From: Rotaria socialis
Lineage: Eukaryota; Rotifera; Eurotatoria; Philodinida; Philodinidae
DNA length: 64,000 nucleotides
Direction of reading: 5' to 3'
NCBI GenBank assembly: GCA_905331475.1
Contig: CAJNYU010000356.1
Span: forward strand, 1 to 64,000
Both the position numbers and the translations under genes were made by a program. Shown here piece after piece: positions 11,896-25,700 of the stretch. Below the pieces are notes generated by a model. It ran no database searches and was not told where the DNA came from. It saw only the letters and a list, made by a program, of their open reading frames with translations. Position 1 is the stretch's first letter. Every line of letters begins with the position of its first letter.

Positions 11896-12300
11896 AATGC
11901 GATGCGAAGCATAGCATTTATGTAGTCCGTTGCGAGTTTTTTTTTCTTTTACTTTCTCGGCGTTCGCATCGCGAATTGTCATTTTGTGACCGAATGATCT
12001 CGTGAACAGAAAATCACAGAAAACTCATTGAAGCGGGAGATGAAAGTATCAAAATGGAACTTTTAACATCTGTTTTCGAAACTTCAATCTGAAGTTCCAT
12101 TCAGTCATAAATGTCGTTAGATAATGAATCATAGAGATAATTCATTGTTTAATCGAAATCGATCTTTGAGAATGTATCGCTAAGTAGGAATAGAGTTTTC
12201 TCAGTGATGAATACCATTAAGGCTACATAACAAGTATTCAAGATTTCTTCGAATTCATGATTTTTCGTTGGAAATCCAGATTCTTGCTTCGCATCGCATT
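11896..12300. mobile_element. 405-bp element with perfect 16-bp inverted termini
   Basis: AATGCGATGCGAAGCA at 11896-11911 is repeated as its exact reverse complement at 12285-12300. The interior has no open reading frame of note but carries a further GCATCGCGAATTG word near 11966. The layout is that of a non-autonomous inverted-repeat element (MITE or foldback type). No convincing target-site duplication could be seen, so superfamily is unassigned. Confidence 0.5.
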
Positions 12301-12362
12301 TCGTATACGAGTGAAACTCGAATACCATCTAGTTTTAATTACAACTCCTTAGCTGAATCTAA

Positions 12363-12524
12363 ACGAAAAAGATGATAAATAANGGAAAAAAATATGCGAC
12401 GAACAGAACGCGACAAATTGTTCTGCGACGAATTGATCATGCGACGAATTGATTGCGACGAATTGATCGCGACGAATTGTCGTGCGACGAATTGTACTAG
12501 TACCACGAAAAAGATGATAAATAA
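12363..12524. repeat. GCGACGAATTG tandem array between 20-bp direct repeats
   Basis: Six or so degenerate copies of (T)GCGACGAATTG(AT) occupy about 12415-12495. The array is bracketed by two exact copies of ACGAAAAAGATGATAAATAA at 12363-12382 and 12505-12524. An undetermined base (n) sits at 12383 directly after the first copy. This could be a local duplication or a target duplication around an insertion, but the N also marks it as a place where the assembly may be unreliable. Confidence 0.6.
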
Positions 12525-13079
12525 ATAGAATTTTATCTTAAAAGGTAAGGTAGCTGATATTCTGAATCGTAATTACATATAGAAGTAAAATTACAAACCA
12601 TACCAATCTAGAGAGATTGTTCATATAGACTAAAGTGGTTTTCTAATATATATATAGATACAACGAATAATAGCTAATCATAAAGAGAATATAATATTCA
12701 AATATGTATATATACATGAGTTTTATTTTTCTTCTGATGAACTCATACTATTCTATCGATAGGGTATATTCTGGAAGGAATCACAATTTCTTATTTACAA
12801 TATATCGATAAATGACTCAAAGATATAAATCCAACAGTTAATCAATTATTGTCAGTACGTTTTAAACACGAACATTCAAACCCATTTACTAAAACGGTGA
12901 GCTGGACAATTTAACTAATGTCGTCATTGAGGAACAGTAATAATAGTGCTTTTAAAAATGATCAGAGATTGATTACTTATTGTGTACACCTGGAACAAAG
13001 TGCAACATTTCCCTCACGCTAAAAGCGGAAATCCTCATTCTATACATTGAATTTGTAATCGACGAAAATATTTTGTACC

Positions 13080-13405
13080 ACACACCCAGGAGAATGATTC
13101 CGACAGTGGGATCCTATCGGTATCTGGGTGTGGGACCGACAATCGAAACCTTAGTGTTGGAATCCGATAGATTCCATTGTCGGAATTTAATGGAATCCAA
13201 CATAAGCATTCGACCCATGTGTTCTGTTGGTACCATATGCTCATTCATTGGTGATTAAGAAAATGTTTTTTTCCGTCGGATCCGTTAGTAGGTTCGTGAC
13301 CAGGAATCTGATCGGATTTTGTCGACTTGTTGGATCCCATGAGATCCGACAGGATTCCCTGTCGGATTCATTCATCTGGCCAATTGCAAGTAGCCCCCCC
13401 CCCTC
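13080..13405. repeat. Dispersed GGATCC/TCGGATT repeat, copy A
   Basis: Dense degenerate repeats of the words GGATTCCGA, CGGATTC and GGATCCGA occur in both orientations. The stretch about 13321-13380 (GTCGACTTGTTGGATCCCAT onward) matches the reverse complement of 38940-39000 at roughly 80%, so this is a dispersed family and not simple sequence. It ends in a C-run at about 13394-13403. Confidence 0.65.
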
Positions 13406-14901
13406 TTTTTACATCAGAAATTTGTTCCTTTTTCGCTCATAGAAAAATTGCTAACTTTATATTTATTTTTTCGAATTATCTGATTTATTTATCTTTATTT
13501 TACAAATATAAACATTTTATTTATATTTATTTCATAATGTAAATATAAAGTAACACCCTACTGAAAGCTCAAAAGACATTTCATAAAAATGGTTCAATAA
13601 GATGGCGAATTATCGACAAGAACATCGTCTTTACAGTTACACATCAAAAAGGTAACTATAACTAGGACCATACGAATTATTCTGAAAGACTATTGATAAT
13701 TGGTCGAGCATAAATTTATAACAGAAGAAACTGAGAATATGTAATACAGTACGACTCCTATGATATCTGCATGGCTAGGAAGCAAAAAGGTACTTTCCAT
13801 TAATACAATTTAAGTATATATTTATGTGATTGATAGTGTTGTTTATTTTTCAAATTCTTTCATCGAGAACCACTCAGATTATAGCAAAATACGAAAAAGA
13901 AAAAGAACGTAATTGCTTATAGAATGTGCGATAAAATTGGCTATCATTATAGAACATATCTACAGCAAAAAAAACGAAGAAGAAATGAAATACATTGTGA
14001 AATCAAAAGGTTTTGCACAATGGTAAATAAAGAATACAAAAACAAAGAACAGATAGTTCGACACAAAGGACGGTAATAATAAGAAAGAAAGAAAGAAGAA
14101 ATATATACAAAGAAAAAATAGTCTAAAAAACAAACAGGTATATTTCATATATTTTATAAGTAAAACGGAATGTAGTAATCAATGAAATATTAATAGCCGT
14201 ATGAGAGAATTATAAAAAATACAAATACACACAGGACACAGATCTGATTGCGATTGAGAAACATGTAAGCATACATATTTATTTGAGTAGCCAACATAGA
14301 ATGAGCAAGATAAACGATATGATTAATGATGAATATTGTTTTGTAGATTTATTAAGATGAATAAGAGTTGTATCAGGATTATAGACTGAAATCAAAGTAA
14401 ATTATTTTTCTAAATTGCTATCAATAAAAAAAAGCATCCTGTTGATCTTCAGAGAGAACTACTACATTGATAAACGTTTTTCGCATCCTCTCTTGGTGAG
14501 GTTTCAAATAGCAATAGCGATTATTCTTCGAATTTTCTTGTTTCAAGGCACTTCTATGGTTCTGTACTAGTTATAAATAATACGTCTCAGAGAAAATGCA
14601 TACTCTTGTTTTTGTTTCATAAATGTCAGTATTGGAACAAACAAAAATAATTCTCAAAATCAACACTCATATCATTGAAATGGACACGAAATTTTCTTAG
14701 ATATTAGTTTAAAATGGATTTGACAAAATTTGCTATCAATGTAGATTTCTTGCATTTAAAGTAAATCCAATGGCAGTTTTTATTATGAACTGTTTAGATA
14801 GTACGCTTCAAATGTGCAGTAAGACAATATCAATGTACTATGAAATATGGCATAGGATACAAGTAAAAAATCAAAATGGAATCAAAATTCTTGAGAAATC
14901 C

Positions 14902-15407
14902 TCAAATAATAATAGAACAATGGTTAACTACTGTTTCTCTTCGATACCAGTGTACTGAAAGAATATTTATCCTATTAGTGATTCGTTGAAATATGAGTTT
15001 ATTAAAAGAGATACAGAGGTAGATTTTGAATTGTATATGAAAAGATTGAGAATCCATTTTCAGAGAAATTTCTCGCGACTGTTGTCTCATTTCGTTCATG
15101 AATATGTGATAAAAATAACAATAAATAAACTTACGTATCAATAAACGTCCATCGTGATCTGTAATAAAGAAGATTAAAAGTAAGCAAAAAGTAACTAAAA
15201 TTGTACGAAATCAAAACTTACCAAATCGAAATTCTCTTTCTGGCGATGAATATTTTCCTTCTCCTCCAAGTGACCAAGCCTGAACACGTAATTTATAATT
15301 TCGATTTTTATATAAATTATCAATTATTAATTTATATTTTGAACCGTCAACATAATAAATTGTTGCATTTCGTATCGATTGATAATGTTCCCAAACTTTA
15401 ACCTAAA

Positions 15408-15438
<31 letters not shown>

Positions 15439-18400
15439 GAAAGTTTTGTTTCTCTTTAATTAAAGAACAGCCACAATTGTCTTACCATATAACCTTCTAA
15501 TGGTTCTTCATCAGCTGTTGTTGATATTCCACGCCATTCAACTTCTAATTTATACATGTATACATCGCCAAATAGTCGTGTACGTTTATCTTTTTCACGT
15601 CTTGGTTGCCGAATAGTTATATATTGTGGTGGAGTTTGTGGAGGTAAACGGAATGTACGATGTGAAAAAACACTACCTTCAGAACTATCACCAAATTGCG
15701 TGTAAACGAATACACGTACAGCATACTCAATATTTGAATCAAGACCAATAATAATAGCACGTGAGTGTTGGCCAGGAAAACGGCGTTCCCAATAATTTTG
15801 AAGTTCATCAACAGATTTACGCCAATACCGAACAGTATAACCTAAATAGAGATAAAAATTCATAAGAATTTTAAAAAAATTGTTTTAATTTCATTACCTA
15901 ATAAACGACCATGTAAAATAGTACGATCATTTTCATCAATCATATCCCAAGTTACAATCATTGCTGTACTATTATATGGATTACATTTAACATTAGATAC
16001 TTGTCGTGTTGAACGATCTTCAGCTGAATGAATTGTTACATTGCCAGATATAGGTCCTTCGCCAAGAGCATTTACAGCTGAAATACGGACGTTGTATGGA
16101 TGATAATAGAGTTTATCAGCTCTAATAATAATAATAGAAAAAGAAAAAAAGACATCAATATGTTTATATTAAAACTTTTTTTGTTTACGTACAATCGAGT
16201 AATAAAAAAGTTACGAAGTGGATCAGATACTTTGTAATCTGTTTGTCGATTTTCACCTTGTCTTTGTATGTAAATTTTATATGTTAGACTAGGTCCATTC
16301 CAGAAATCCATTGGTAGTGGGTCCCAAACAATTCTTAAATCTCCTACTTTGCCACCACCACCACCTAATCCAGTTGGTGCTATACCTGGAATATCTGGTT
16401 GTGTTACACATGGTGGTGAAACTTCTGATTGTTCACCTGATCCATACATATTTGTTGCAAATACACGAAAACGATAATCTGTATACGCTGATAAACCAGG
16501 TAATGTCATTGTTACAAATTTATTCGGTGGTGATGGTATTGTAAAATTTCCATGAAAAATCCACCACGAACGATGATTCGATAAAGATTCAATTGTATAA
16601 TGTAATATTGGCGCACCATGATCATTACCAACGACCCAAGTTAATGTAACTTGACGTTGAAATGGTTGTGTACAACGTACGCCAGCCAATGGGCCAGGTG
16701 GTCCATATACATTTAATTGATAGGATGATGATTGTTCATCAACTGTTGTTTGTGCAACACATGTATATCGTCCAGAATTACCATATTGAGCTTTAATAAT
16801 ACGTAAATCACCAGGACGATCGGGATTATCTTGACGAAAACGTTTATTATCAATTGTTAAAATTTCATTATTAAAACGCCAATAGAATGTTAAATCCATT
16901 TGATTCATGGAGCGAGCATCACATGGAATAACGATAGTTTGATCTAAGATAACATCACGTCCACCGGGGGTTGAAATAATTGTTGTACCTTCTGGCATTA
17001 CATAAACATAGGTACTCTGTTGTGCTTGACCATATGGATTCGTTCCCATACATGTGTAATTACCTGAAATAAAGATAGATTTTGATCTGAAAAACTTTTC
17101 ACTATAGCGGATGATTATATGGCATAGTTTCTTTATGCTTTCCTAATCCTATTTAATTGTTTCAAAAGATACTGGTTATTTTATTTTGTGGATCTATGTA
17201 TATTTTATTCGAATTGTAAAACTAGACAAGAACGAAATGAGACTCTCGATCAAGGTTATGCTTTTACTCATAGGTAGCTCTCAATGACAGTAGGTAACAT
17301 TGTAAAATAACAAAAAATCTTGATCATTGTTGTAGAAACTATGATTCATATTGATAAGTTTTTAGCGACACAATGAACATTTAAGAGAAAAACGTCCATC
17401 TCAAATATTTCCCCGTATAATTGATAGAATATTTTGCAACTTTTAGGTGAAAATAATATTGTTTTTTCTTGAAAAACAGTAAATGGTTTTCAGTTAATAT
17501 ATTGAAACTATTTTTATCGATTATTCAACTTTTCTACGAGTTTAGAGCCTCGATGATATTCATTGTTATTCTTACCAGCATCCATTAATTGAATATTTGT
17601 AATAGCTAAATTTCCATTAGGAAAAATTTGTACAGTGCCTCCAGGATTTAAAGGAATATTATCTCTGAACCATTGTATTTGTGGCCTAGGTGCCCCTTCT
17701 GGATTACAAACAATAGTTACTAATCCGCCAACAGTTGATCGTAATGTTGATACCATCGCATTTTTTCCAAATGTGGGTGCCAATATAATAACACGCAATT
17801 CAGCTGTACTAAAACGTTGTACATTATTTTGTGTATTCATCGCTGCACATTGATAGATACCATTATCATATGGTTGAACATTATTTATCATTAAAAGATT
17901 ATTAGCTATTGTTAAACGTTGTCGTTGTGCTAATGTTAAACGTTCCCAAAAAATTTCTGTACCATTAATGAACCATGTATAGCGTATTTGATTTACATCA
18001 TTTGGATATGCTTCACAATACCACGATAAAACAGTTCCAATATCAAGTACTTGATCATCAAGGGGTACAACAAAAACTGGATCGATCTGTATTTGTAATG
18101 CTACTGATTGATGAACAAGTGAACGCGTATTTGATGCTTCACAACGATATGAACCCATATCATCGCGTTGTAAATTTGGTATAATTAATTCACGATTAAA
18201 ATTAAGTAAAATAGCTTTTGATTGTAATGGATTGAAACTACTAGATTCATCTTCACGATACCAACGATAAACAGGAACAGGATAGCCTTCTGCTATGCAT
18301 TCCAATGAAGCATTTTCACCTAATTTTGGTAAACGTGATGTTGGAAATACTTGTGGAAAATTTGGATAGATACGCGGACTGCGCTCTTGACCAAATGTTG

Positions 18401-20730
18401 AACGGACATCTAATTCTGTACCTTCACTCGTTTGAGATGGCAAATAGCGAAGACGTGTGTTTTTTGCTTGAACAGCACAATAATATTTTCCTGAGTCACC
18501 ATCTGTAACACGAGAAAAGTATAAATTTCCATTTTGAGATATGAAACGTTCGGCAGTTTGTTGCACTTTTTGACTTATTCCTCCTTTGAACCAAGCGTAG
18601 CTGAGCTATAAAATCAAATTAAAATATTTTATATAAAAGAGAACAAAAGAATAAATATTGATGCGTTACATCTCGAGTATTTGTATTTTTATATAGACAA
18701 TCGATAATGGCATCACGATGACCATCAGCAATAACTTTTGGTCGTTCACGTTTTTCAAATTGATCCAAAACTAAATAGAAATTTAACACTACATGTTTAT
18801 TTGACATTTAAAAAATATTCATACGTACTTATTTCACGTAGATATACACGGTTACTTATAGCTGTACCAAAGAAATTTGAAGCTTTACAAAAATATGTTC
18901 CACTATCATCACTTGTTGGAATATTAATCTAAAGAGATAATCGATAAATGTTTATTATTAAAATTTCAAATACTGGATAAAAAATAACCTAAAGTTCAAT
19001 TAATTACAGATCTCGACAAATCTTATTTTAAAGTTTCTCAATAGTTGAGATAATTCTCGTATCAACTCCAGCATTGAATGTAATCGCAAATAAAACCGTC
19101 CTATTTCACGAGTTCTACCAAGGTTTTCTCTACGAGTTCATTGTGATTTTGACCAGAAAATGTTTTATAAAAACATTAAATAAATACTTGAACGAGAGAA
19201 TTCAACATGACACAACTTTCAGATACGAAAAAAATTCTTCTACCATTAGATGATATGCGTATTAATTCTTCGTTTTTTTTCTAAAATTTATAAAAATATC
19301 GACTTTACAACTCACAGAATAAGTCAGATTCATCATAGCAAAAAAATAAGAAATAAGTTAACACAACTTAACTCTACTTCACTTATAACAGAGATGATTA
19401 GATTTTAAGTCAAACTTTCTATTCAATTAGATTAAGACAAAACAAATAATCTTTGTGTTCAAACTAAAAATAAAAGTTTAATATTACGAACTATAATAGC
19501 AGGGTACGTTCTGAGAAAAAGATACATTCCATCATATTTTTAGATTTGTACAAGACTAAAAACATATTGATTAAAAAAAACAGCGAACTATATATTTACC
19601 ATTAGGTTCCCACCATGTTGAAAATACCGAGGTTCATTCAGATTAACTAATACTGCTTCGGATATAGAACCACCAGTCATTCGAAACCAGCTGAAATGCA
19701 AAAAAATTCTTTCTTTTAATTTTCATCGTTTTCTCTCTTAAATTTGCATACTAATAATCAGCAACAGGATAAGCATCAACTCGACATGTCAATGTCACAA
19801 CAACCGCTAAAGATAATTTACTAACACCAAATGTGCTACCAACACCAAGTGTAATTTGATCAATACGACCAAATTCTTGATCTTGTGGTTGTTCATAAAA
19901 TTTTGGTGCTCTTGGAATAAACCGTTGTTCAATATTTGATGGAAGGCCATACTCTAATTAAACATTTTCATTATTAACAATAATTAAAACATATGTATAT
20001 TCACTTACCAATGCCTCTATAATTCGTTGTAACACCGTAAGTATCTCGTATAGGGACTTCACAAATAAATGGCAAGTTTTCCATCGGTGCAATATCATAT
20101 GGTAACCAACCCCATTGACTACCTATAATGGACATGGAAAGAAAAAATGATAATAGAAATTCGAAAAATATTTATAACCTACTTCGATAACCATAAACAA
20201 GATTAGATCGTATTTGTTGATCTTGAGCTGTCTGTGGTAACCAACCTTGATCATATTGTAAATTTATTGGACCAGTTGATTTAATCCATTGCCAAAATGG
20301 TCCATTGCGTCGTCCACTGGTTATCCAATTCTGAGTTGATGGATCATTCTTACTTAATAGATTTTGTATGAATAAATGTTCCGGTAATGATTCAACACTT
20401 AGTAGATCAGTCTAGATAATTACTTTATAAAGAAAAAAAAGAAGCTATTTAAGGAATTCAGCAGACCTGGCAAAGGCCAGCAGCATTCACACTATTTGCC
20501 TTTGGATAACGTACAAAACGATAGCATGAAGCCGTGCCAATAAATTCTTCCCAACCGTATGGACATTCTTTTTTAGGTTAAAAAAATTACAAAGGTTAAA
20601 TGAAATAGAAACATGCATCAAGCATTTTAGTGAATTAACTAGAGTTTTTTTTTTATCACTTACTGAGTACTTGTGCGAAAGTAATCGATTGAAAAGAAAA
20701 GAAAAACACAGTGATGAGATGAAAAATCAT
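14902..20730 (-). CDS. Cont: Contactin (C-type lectin, six Ig, four FN3 domains)
   Basis: Fifteen exons close in frame to 1,247 residues: 20730-20664, 20567-20467, 20411-20183, 20122-20009, 19953-19752, 19690-19600, 18928-18829, 18770-18670, 18605-17576, 17063-16193, 16121-15898, 15841-15486, 15402-15222, 15158-15135, 14954-14902. After a signal peptide (MIFHLITVFFFSFQSITFAQ) comes a C-type lectin-like domain (CPYGWEEFIGTASCYRF; WGWLPYD; FICEV), then six Ig domains recognised by their DxGxYxC strands (SGTYFC, SGKYYC, MGSYRC, NGIYQC, AGNYTC, SGRYTC), then four fibronectin III domains starting at GPPGPLAGV. Lectin + 6 Ig + 4 FN3 is the known layout of insect-type Contactin, an axonal and glial adhesion protein of septate junctions. 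Two things are odd: the last two exons are tiny and the predicted end (VVNHCSIII) has no GPI-like tail, so the 3' terminus is the least certain part. The ATG follows a TATTTTAG acceptor-like sequence directly. Confidence 0.9.
15411..15437. repeat. (TA)n microsatellite in contactin intron
   Basis: A run of TA dinucleotides in the short intron between two FN3-coding exons of the contactin gene. Confidence 0.85.
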
Positions 20731-22764
20731 CTAAAATATAGGTGAACATTAGATCATGATTCGATGAAAGAAAAGACTTTTGAAAATAATTATTCTGATT
20801 TCAAACTATCGGTGACCTTGTTCGTTGTTTGTTCTGTTTGAAAGGACACCATGGATGTTATGAAAAAGGTATATTCCGGATTGATCTTAGTTGATAAGAG
20901 CAATTTAACTCAATAGAGGGCGCAGGTGAGAAACTCCTGCTCACTTTACCTGATGCCCTTGGTAGGAAAAAAAAGTTCAACAGAAACGAAAAAAAATCCG
21001 CATTAATGTATGCCATAAGGAATCATCGAGTAAATACAGTTCTCTAACGAAAAATGAACACGATTACTTCTATGAATGAAATATTATGCGTATACCTTCA
21101 TAATCATAAGACCTTTTTATTTGAATAAGAACCATATTTTTCTGCGTGCATGAGAGAATGGATACATTGACATAACGTGAAGATACTATTATTATTCATT
21201 TAAATAATCACTTGTAACCATTTTTTCTCGCCTATGTTTTGAAATTAAAGTTATTCGAGAATTGGAAAATAGCTTAAAGATATTCTAAAGTCGAACGTCT
21301 AAGTTATTTGTTGTGGTTAATTTAAAACATTATGATAAGATTGTTGAGCATTCATCTACAACCTGATACATCTTAGGGAATTCTTCTTGACAAGTAGCCA
21401 TCCAATGAAGAATTGTTTTGTTTTCATAGAGGACAAATGTTTCTAGCCGTAGATGACCGTTTCACTTCATTTCTTTCATTTAAATCTTTCCTCTTGTATG
21501 AGTACAACAGAAAAGTATACATTGATATAATTATCCAAGTGGATATCCATAGATCAAAGCAATGCTTTGACTCAAAATTGTTCTCTGATATAGATTAGCC
21601 GCAATAAATATGAGTCTTTTGATAACACAGCATCTACCTTTAAACAACAGATAATTGTTATTCCATCCAAAATAATAATAGTCATCAGCTTTATCACTTT
21701 TCACGATTGCTGACTGAGTAAAACATGATATTATTCTTCGATATTAATTTTATGATTATTTCCAATCAATTTTTCTATGTCATCAATATAAAAAAAAAGG
21801 TTCATAAAGAGATAGGAACTTTTCATCGGAACATACAGTAGTTCGAGTCATTGGTATTAGCGAAGAAATCTGATGGAACCAAAGTAGTTTCAAAGAGACA
21901 ATCAACCACAACGGCTTTCTTAGATAAAGGCGATTTTATGATCATTTTTATATTCGTAACATTCCTCAAACAATATTATCAAATAGGCCAGTAATATAAA
22001 TAAAATTGATTTTTTTTTCTTCATTCTCTCTTAATAAATTTGAAAGTAGTCACAATGTTGATATTGTCTAATACATGATACAAAAACTAGCTCACTCATG
22101 AACAATACCTGTCGATTTATGATAGAGAAAAAAACAACGACGAACACAAATCTGTATTTACATATCATGAAACTAATACTCGTACGTGTTATTTTCGATA
22201 AGATTATTCGACTTTTTCTTTTGTCTAATATCAATAATTGAGTATTCATTACGAGAGATTAGCTTTAATTATTGTCTCAATCCCATTCTTGGCTACCGAT
22301 CAGTATATTTACGGACGAATCGAGTAAGAGACAACCTTTGTTTTTTTGTTGACTTTCACTTATGTTAGATACAGATGTTAAATTAAAGTCAAAAATCAAG
22401 ATTTACTCATCTTCAACAAAGGCCAATATGCTATTTGATCATTCATTCTAACAGAGAATATCTCGTTGACGAGAGATAGAGAAAGTCAAAAGAAAATGTA
22501 ATATAAACAATATTCTATCTTGTTTTGCGGATAGAGAATAAAAATTAATTGACGATACGTGTGCTCACTAATGATTTGTTGGTTATAAGGTGTGGTTTTA
22601 TTGATTGAATGGCTTAAAAGAACAAGAGAAACAAACGACATCAACTGTGTTCAATATGAGAGAAGAACATTGACAATCACGTCGCTTTTGTTTTTTAGTC
22701 TTCCTACTGCTTTAGCAGCTGATCGATTGAGAATTAAAATTGATTTGATTCTGTTCGATCTTAA
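20731..22764. other. Divergent intergenic region (contactin / myosin III)
   Basis: About 2 kb between two divergently transcribed genes, so it should contain both promoters. No gene is supported. An acceptor-like GTTTTTTAG at about 22690-22698 could open the 5' UTR exon of the myosin gene. A weak imperfect palindrome (AGGGC..CAGGT / ACCTG..GCCCT) lies at about 20917-20955. Confidence 0.5.
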
Positions 22765-25700
22765 ATGCCACAATTACTTTATCATCATCATCCACCACCG
22801 GAACCAACACCACCTATTCCACCACGTACTCGGTCACGACCACCATCTCGGCAACAACAGCAACCGCCGCCACCACCACCACAGCAACCAGCTTTGGTAA
22901 CACCCAATCATCAAAAGATAAATTCTTTTCGAATCGATGATTTGCAATCGCCAGATCGTGAATGGCAATTACTTGAAAATATTGGTGATGGTACCTATGG
23001 AGAAGTATTTCGTGTAAGCAAACGAAAGCACAAATCTCTTGTTTATTTCATTTCTCTTTGAATTCGATCAATTATTTTTATTCTAGGCAAAAAATCTTCG
23101 TAATCCAGATTTCTATGCGGCTATAAAAATTATGCATTTAACTAATGAAGTTCTCGAAGAAATTGAACAAGAATATCGTGTACTTCTTGAACTTTCAAGT
23201 CATAGCAATCTTTGTCGATTTTATGGTGCTTATGTAAAACGTGGCCCACCACCATTACCACCTCCTCCTCGTAATCCAGTACTTTCATCACCAGCTCCTG
23301 TTGATAAAACAAGTCTACTATCTGTTGAAACTAATACAATAAACAGTTGTATTAGTCCAACAACAACATCTGCAGCTTATCATCTCGATCAATTATGGTT
23401 AGCTATGGAATTATGTACAAGTGGTAGTGTTACTGATTTAGCGAAATCAATGCTTAAAGCACATGAACGTCTTGATGAATTTATTATTGCTTATATCATG
23501 CGTGAAACATTGAACGCTTTGTACCATCTGCATTCAAATAATGTCGTTCATCGTGATGTTAAAGGTCATAATATTTTAATTACAGGTGATGGTCATATTA
23601 AATTGATTGACTTTGGTGTTAGTGCTTATCTTAATCCAAACAATGGACGACGTAATACTTCTGTGGGTACACCATTTTTTATGGCACCAGAAGTTATTGC
23701 ATGTGAGAGACAAATGGATTGTAATTATGATACACGTGCTGATGTTTGGTCAACTGGAATTACAGCTATTGAAATAGCTGAAGGTAGTTTTCGATTTTCT
23801 TTTGTGACTAGTCTCAATCATAGATCCCATAAAATCGGGTATATTAGAGTTTTGGCTATCTTTCAGAAATATTTTATCAACAAGTAAAAGATACTGCGTG
23901 GTATTAGCAATGAGATTGATATTTTTCTAGAGAATCGGAAAGATTTCTTCGAAATTTGAATGATTGAAATATGTTTTGAGTAGCGCAGTTCGTTTATTTG
24001 ATACAGATACAAATTAGTATTTTAGATGTCGAGAATTTGTAGAAGTAATATTGATTAATAGACTACAATCATTATATGATTAACATAGAAAAGTTTACAG
24101 TAGGAAGCGAATATCTTTTCTCCATGCACAAATGACTTAGTTACTATTGAAAAAACAACTAAATTTGACTAAAAACTTTTTACTTGATACATTCTGTGTT
24201 AGTATTGAGTGAGACTAAAGAACACATGGAAAAGTTTACAGTTTAGTTCTAGACGGTTCGTACTATCACTGTTTTCTAACACTTTATTTTATTTTATGAT
24301 ATTTTCAAGGCGAACCTCCACTTGCTGAAATGCATCCAATGCGTGCACTTGTTTCAATTCCTCGAAATCCACCTCCTTGTTTACGTCAACCGGAAGAATG
24401 GTCACATGAATTTAATGATTTTATTCGCCAATGTTTAATAAAAGATTTCGAAGCTCGACCTACCGTTGGATTGATGTTAACTCATCCATTTTTAACACAG
24501 ATACCGAATGATGGTGCTGAAGCGCGTCGTCATATTGTACAAATAGTTCAATGCAATAAACGTTGTTACGATTTATGTGTTAAAAAAACGAGTCGTGAAA
24601 CATGTGGTGTTAAAAATGGGCATATCAGAGGAAAATCAGAAACATGTTCATCAATGGGAATTGAAGCCGCTTCAGCAGCAGCAGCATTTTTACCAGCAGT
24701 TGAAACAGTTATTCAATCATCAAAACGTATGCTACAAATGATAACTAAACCACACGAAAGTCATAAACGGCCAGCACCACCACCACCTGTTGAGAATGGA
24801 TGCCTTAATCAAAACTATAAAACAAAACGAAAACCTCAATCTCGACGACAACCAAAAGCTGTACCCAATGAAAATCCTTCATCACAATTTTATTTATATG
24901 ATCCAAGTTCTGAAGATGTACCTGTTCGTCATCCATCATTGATGAAAAAATCGTCTAATACATTTTTCTATAATTCAACATATGATTCAACTTATCCGAA
25001 TAATGTAATTTCAACAGATGATCTAGCACAATTAGAAAATTTCGATGAACAAGCCATTATAACTTATATGTATAATCGATTTTTATCAAATCAAATTTAT
25101 ACTTATATTGGTGATATTCTTGTTGTAAGTTTATGAAAGATTTTTCTAAAGAAATTATTTTCTACTCAATTTTTTCAGGCTGTTAATCCATTCCGTTCGT
25201 TACCAATATATGGTAAAGATGCGATGATGCGTTATCGTTCAAGTATAAAACGTGAACAACCACCACACATATATGCTTTAGCAGATTTTACCTATCAAGC
25301 TATGTTACATGATTTAGATAATCAATATATTGTTATATCAGGTGAAAGTGGCTCAGGTAAAACTCAGTCAGCAAATTTTCTCGTTAAACAATTGACATTT
25401 CTTGGCAATGCACCAAATAAAATTTTACAAGACAAAATACTACAAATTGATCCGTTAATTGAAGGCTTTGGTAATGCACGAACAATTATTAATGATAATT
25501 CATCACGTTTTGGTAAATATCTTGAAATGTTATTTACAAAGCAAGGACGAGTCACTGGTGCACGTCTATCGGAATATTTATTAGAAAAAACTCGTGTTGT
25601 TAATCAAGGACATGCAGAAAGAAATTTTCATATTTTCTATTATCTATTTCATGGTTTAGCATCTTCTAGACCAAATGATGAACAAGCATTTTATTTATCA

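Larger units (their letters stand above)
10436..14901. other. Repeat-rich intergenic region
   Basis: No convincing gene. It holds the 405-bp inverted-repeat element (11896-12300), the GCGACGAATTG array (12363-12524) and copy A of the dispersed GGATCC-rich repeat (13080-13405), each listed separately. A short plus-strand open stretch near 11577-11693 after a possible acceptor is too weak to call. From about 13410 to 14900 I see only AT-rich sequence. Confidence 0.55.

Noticed and set aside
12980-13258. A 92-codon plus-strand frame over the start of repeat copy A
   Set aside because: It lies within a dispersed non-coding repeat, and overlapping frames on the other strand are equally open.
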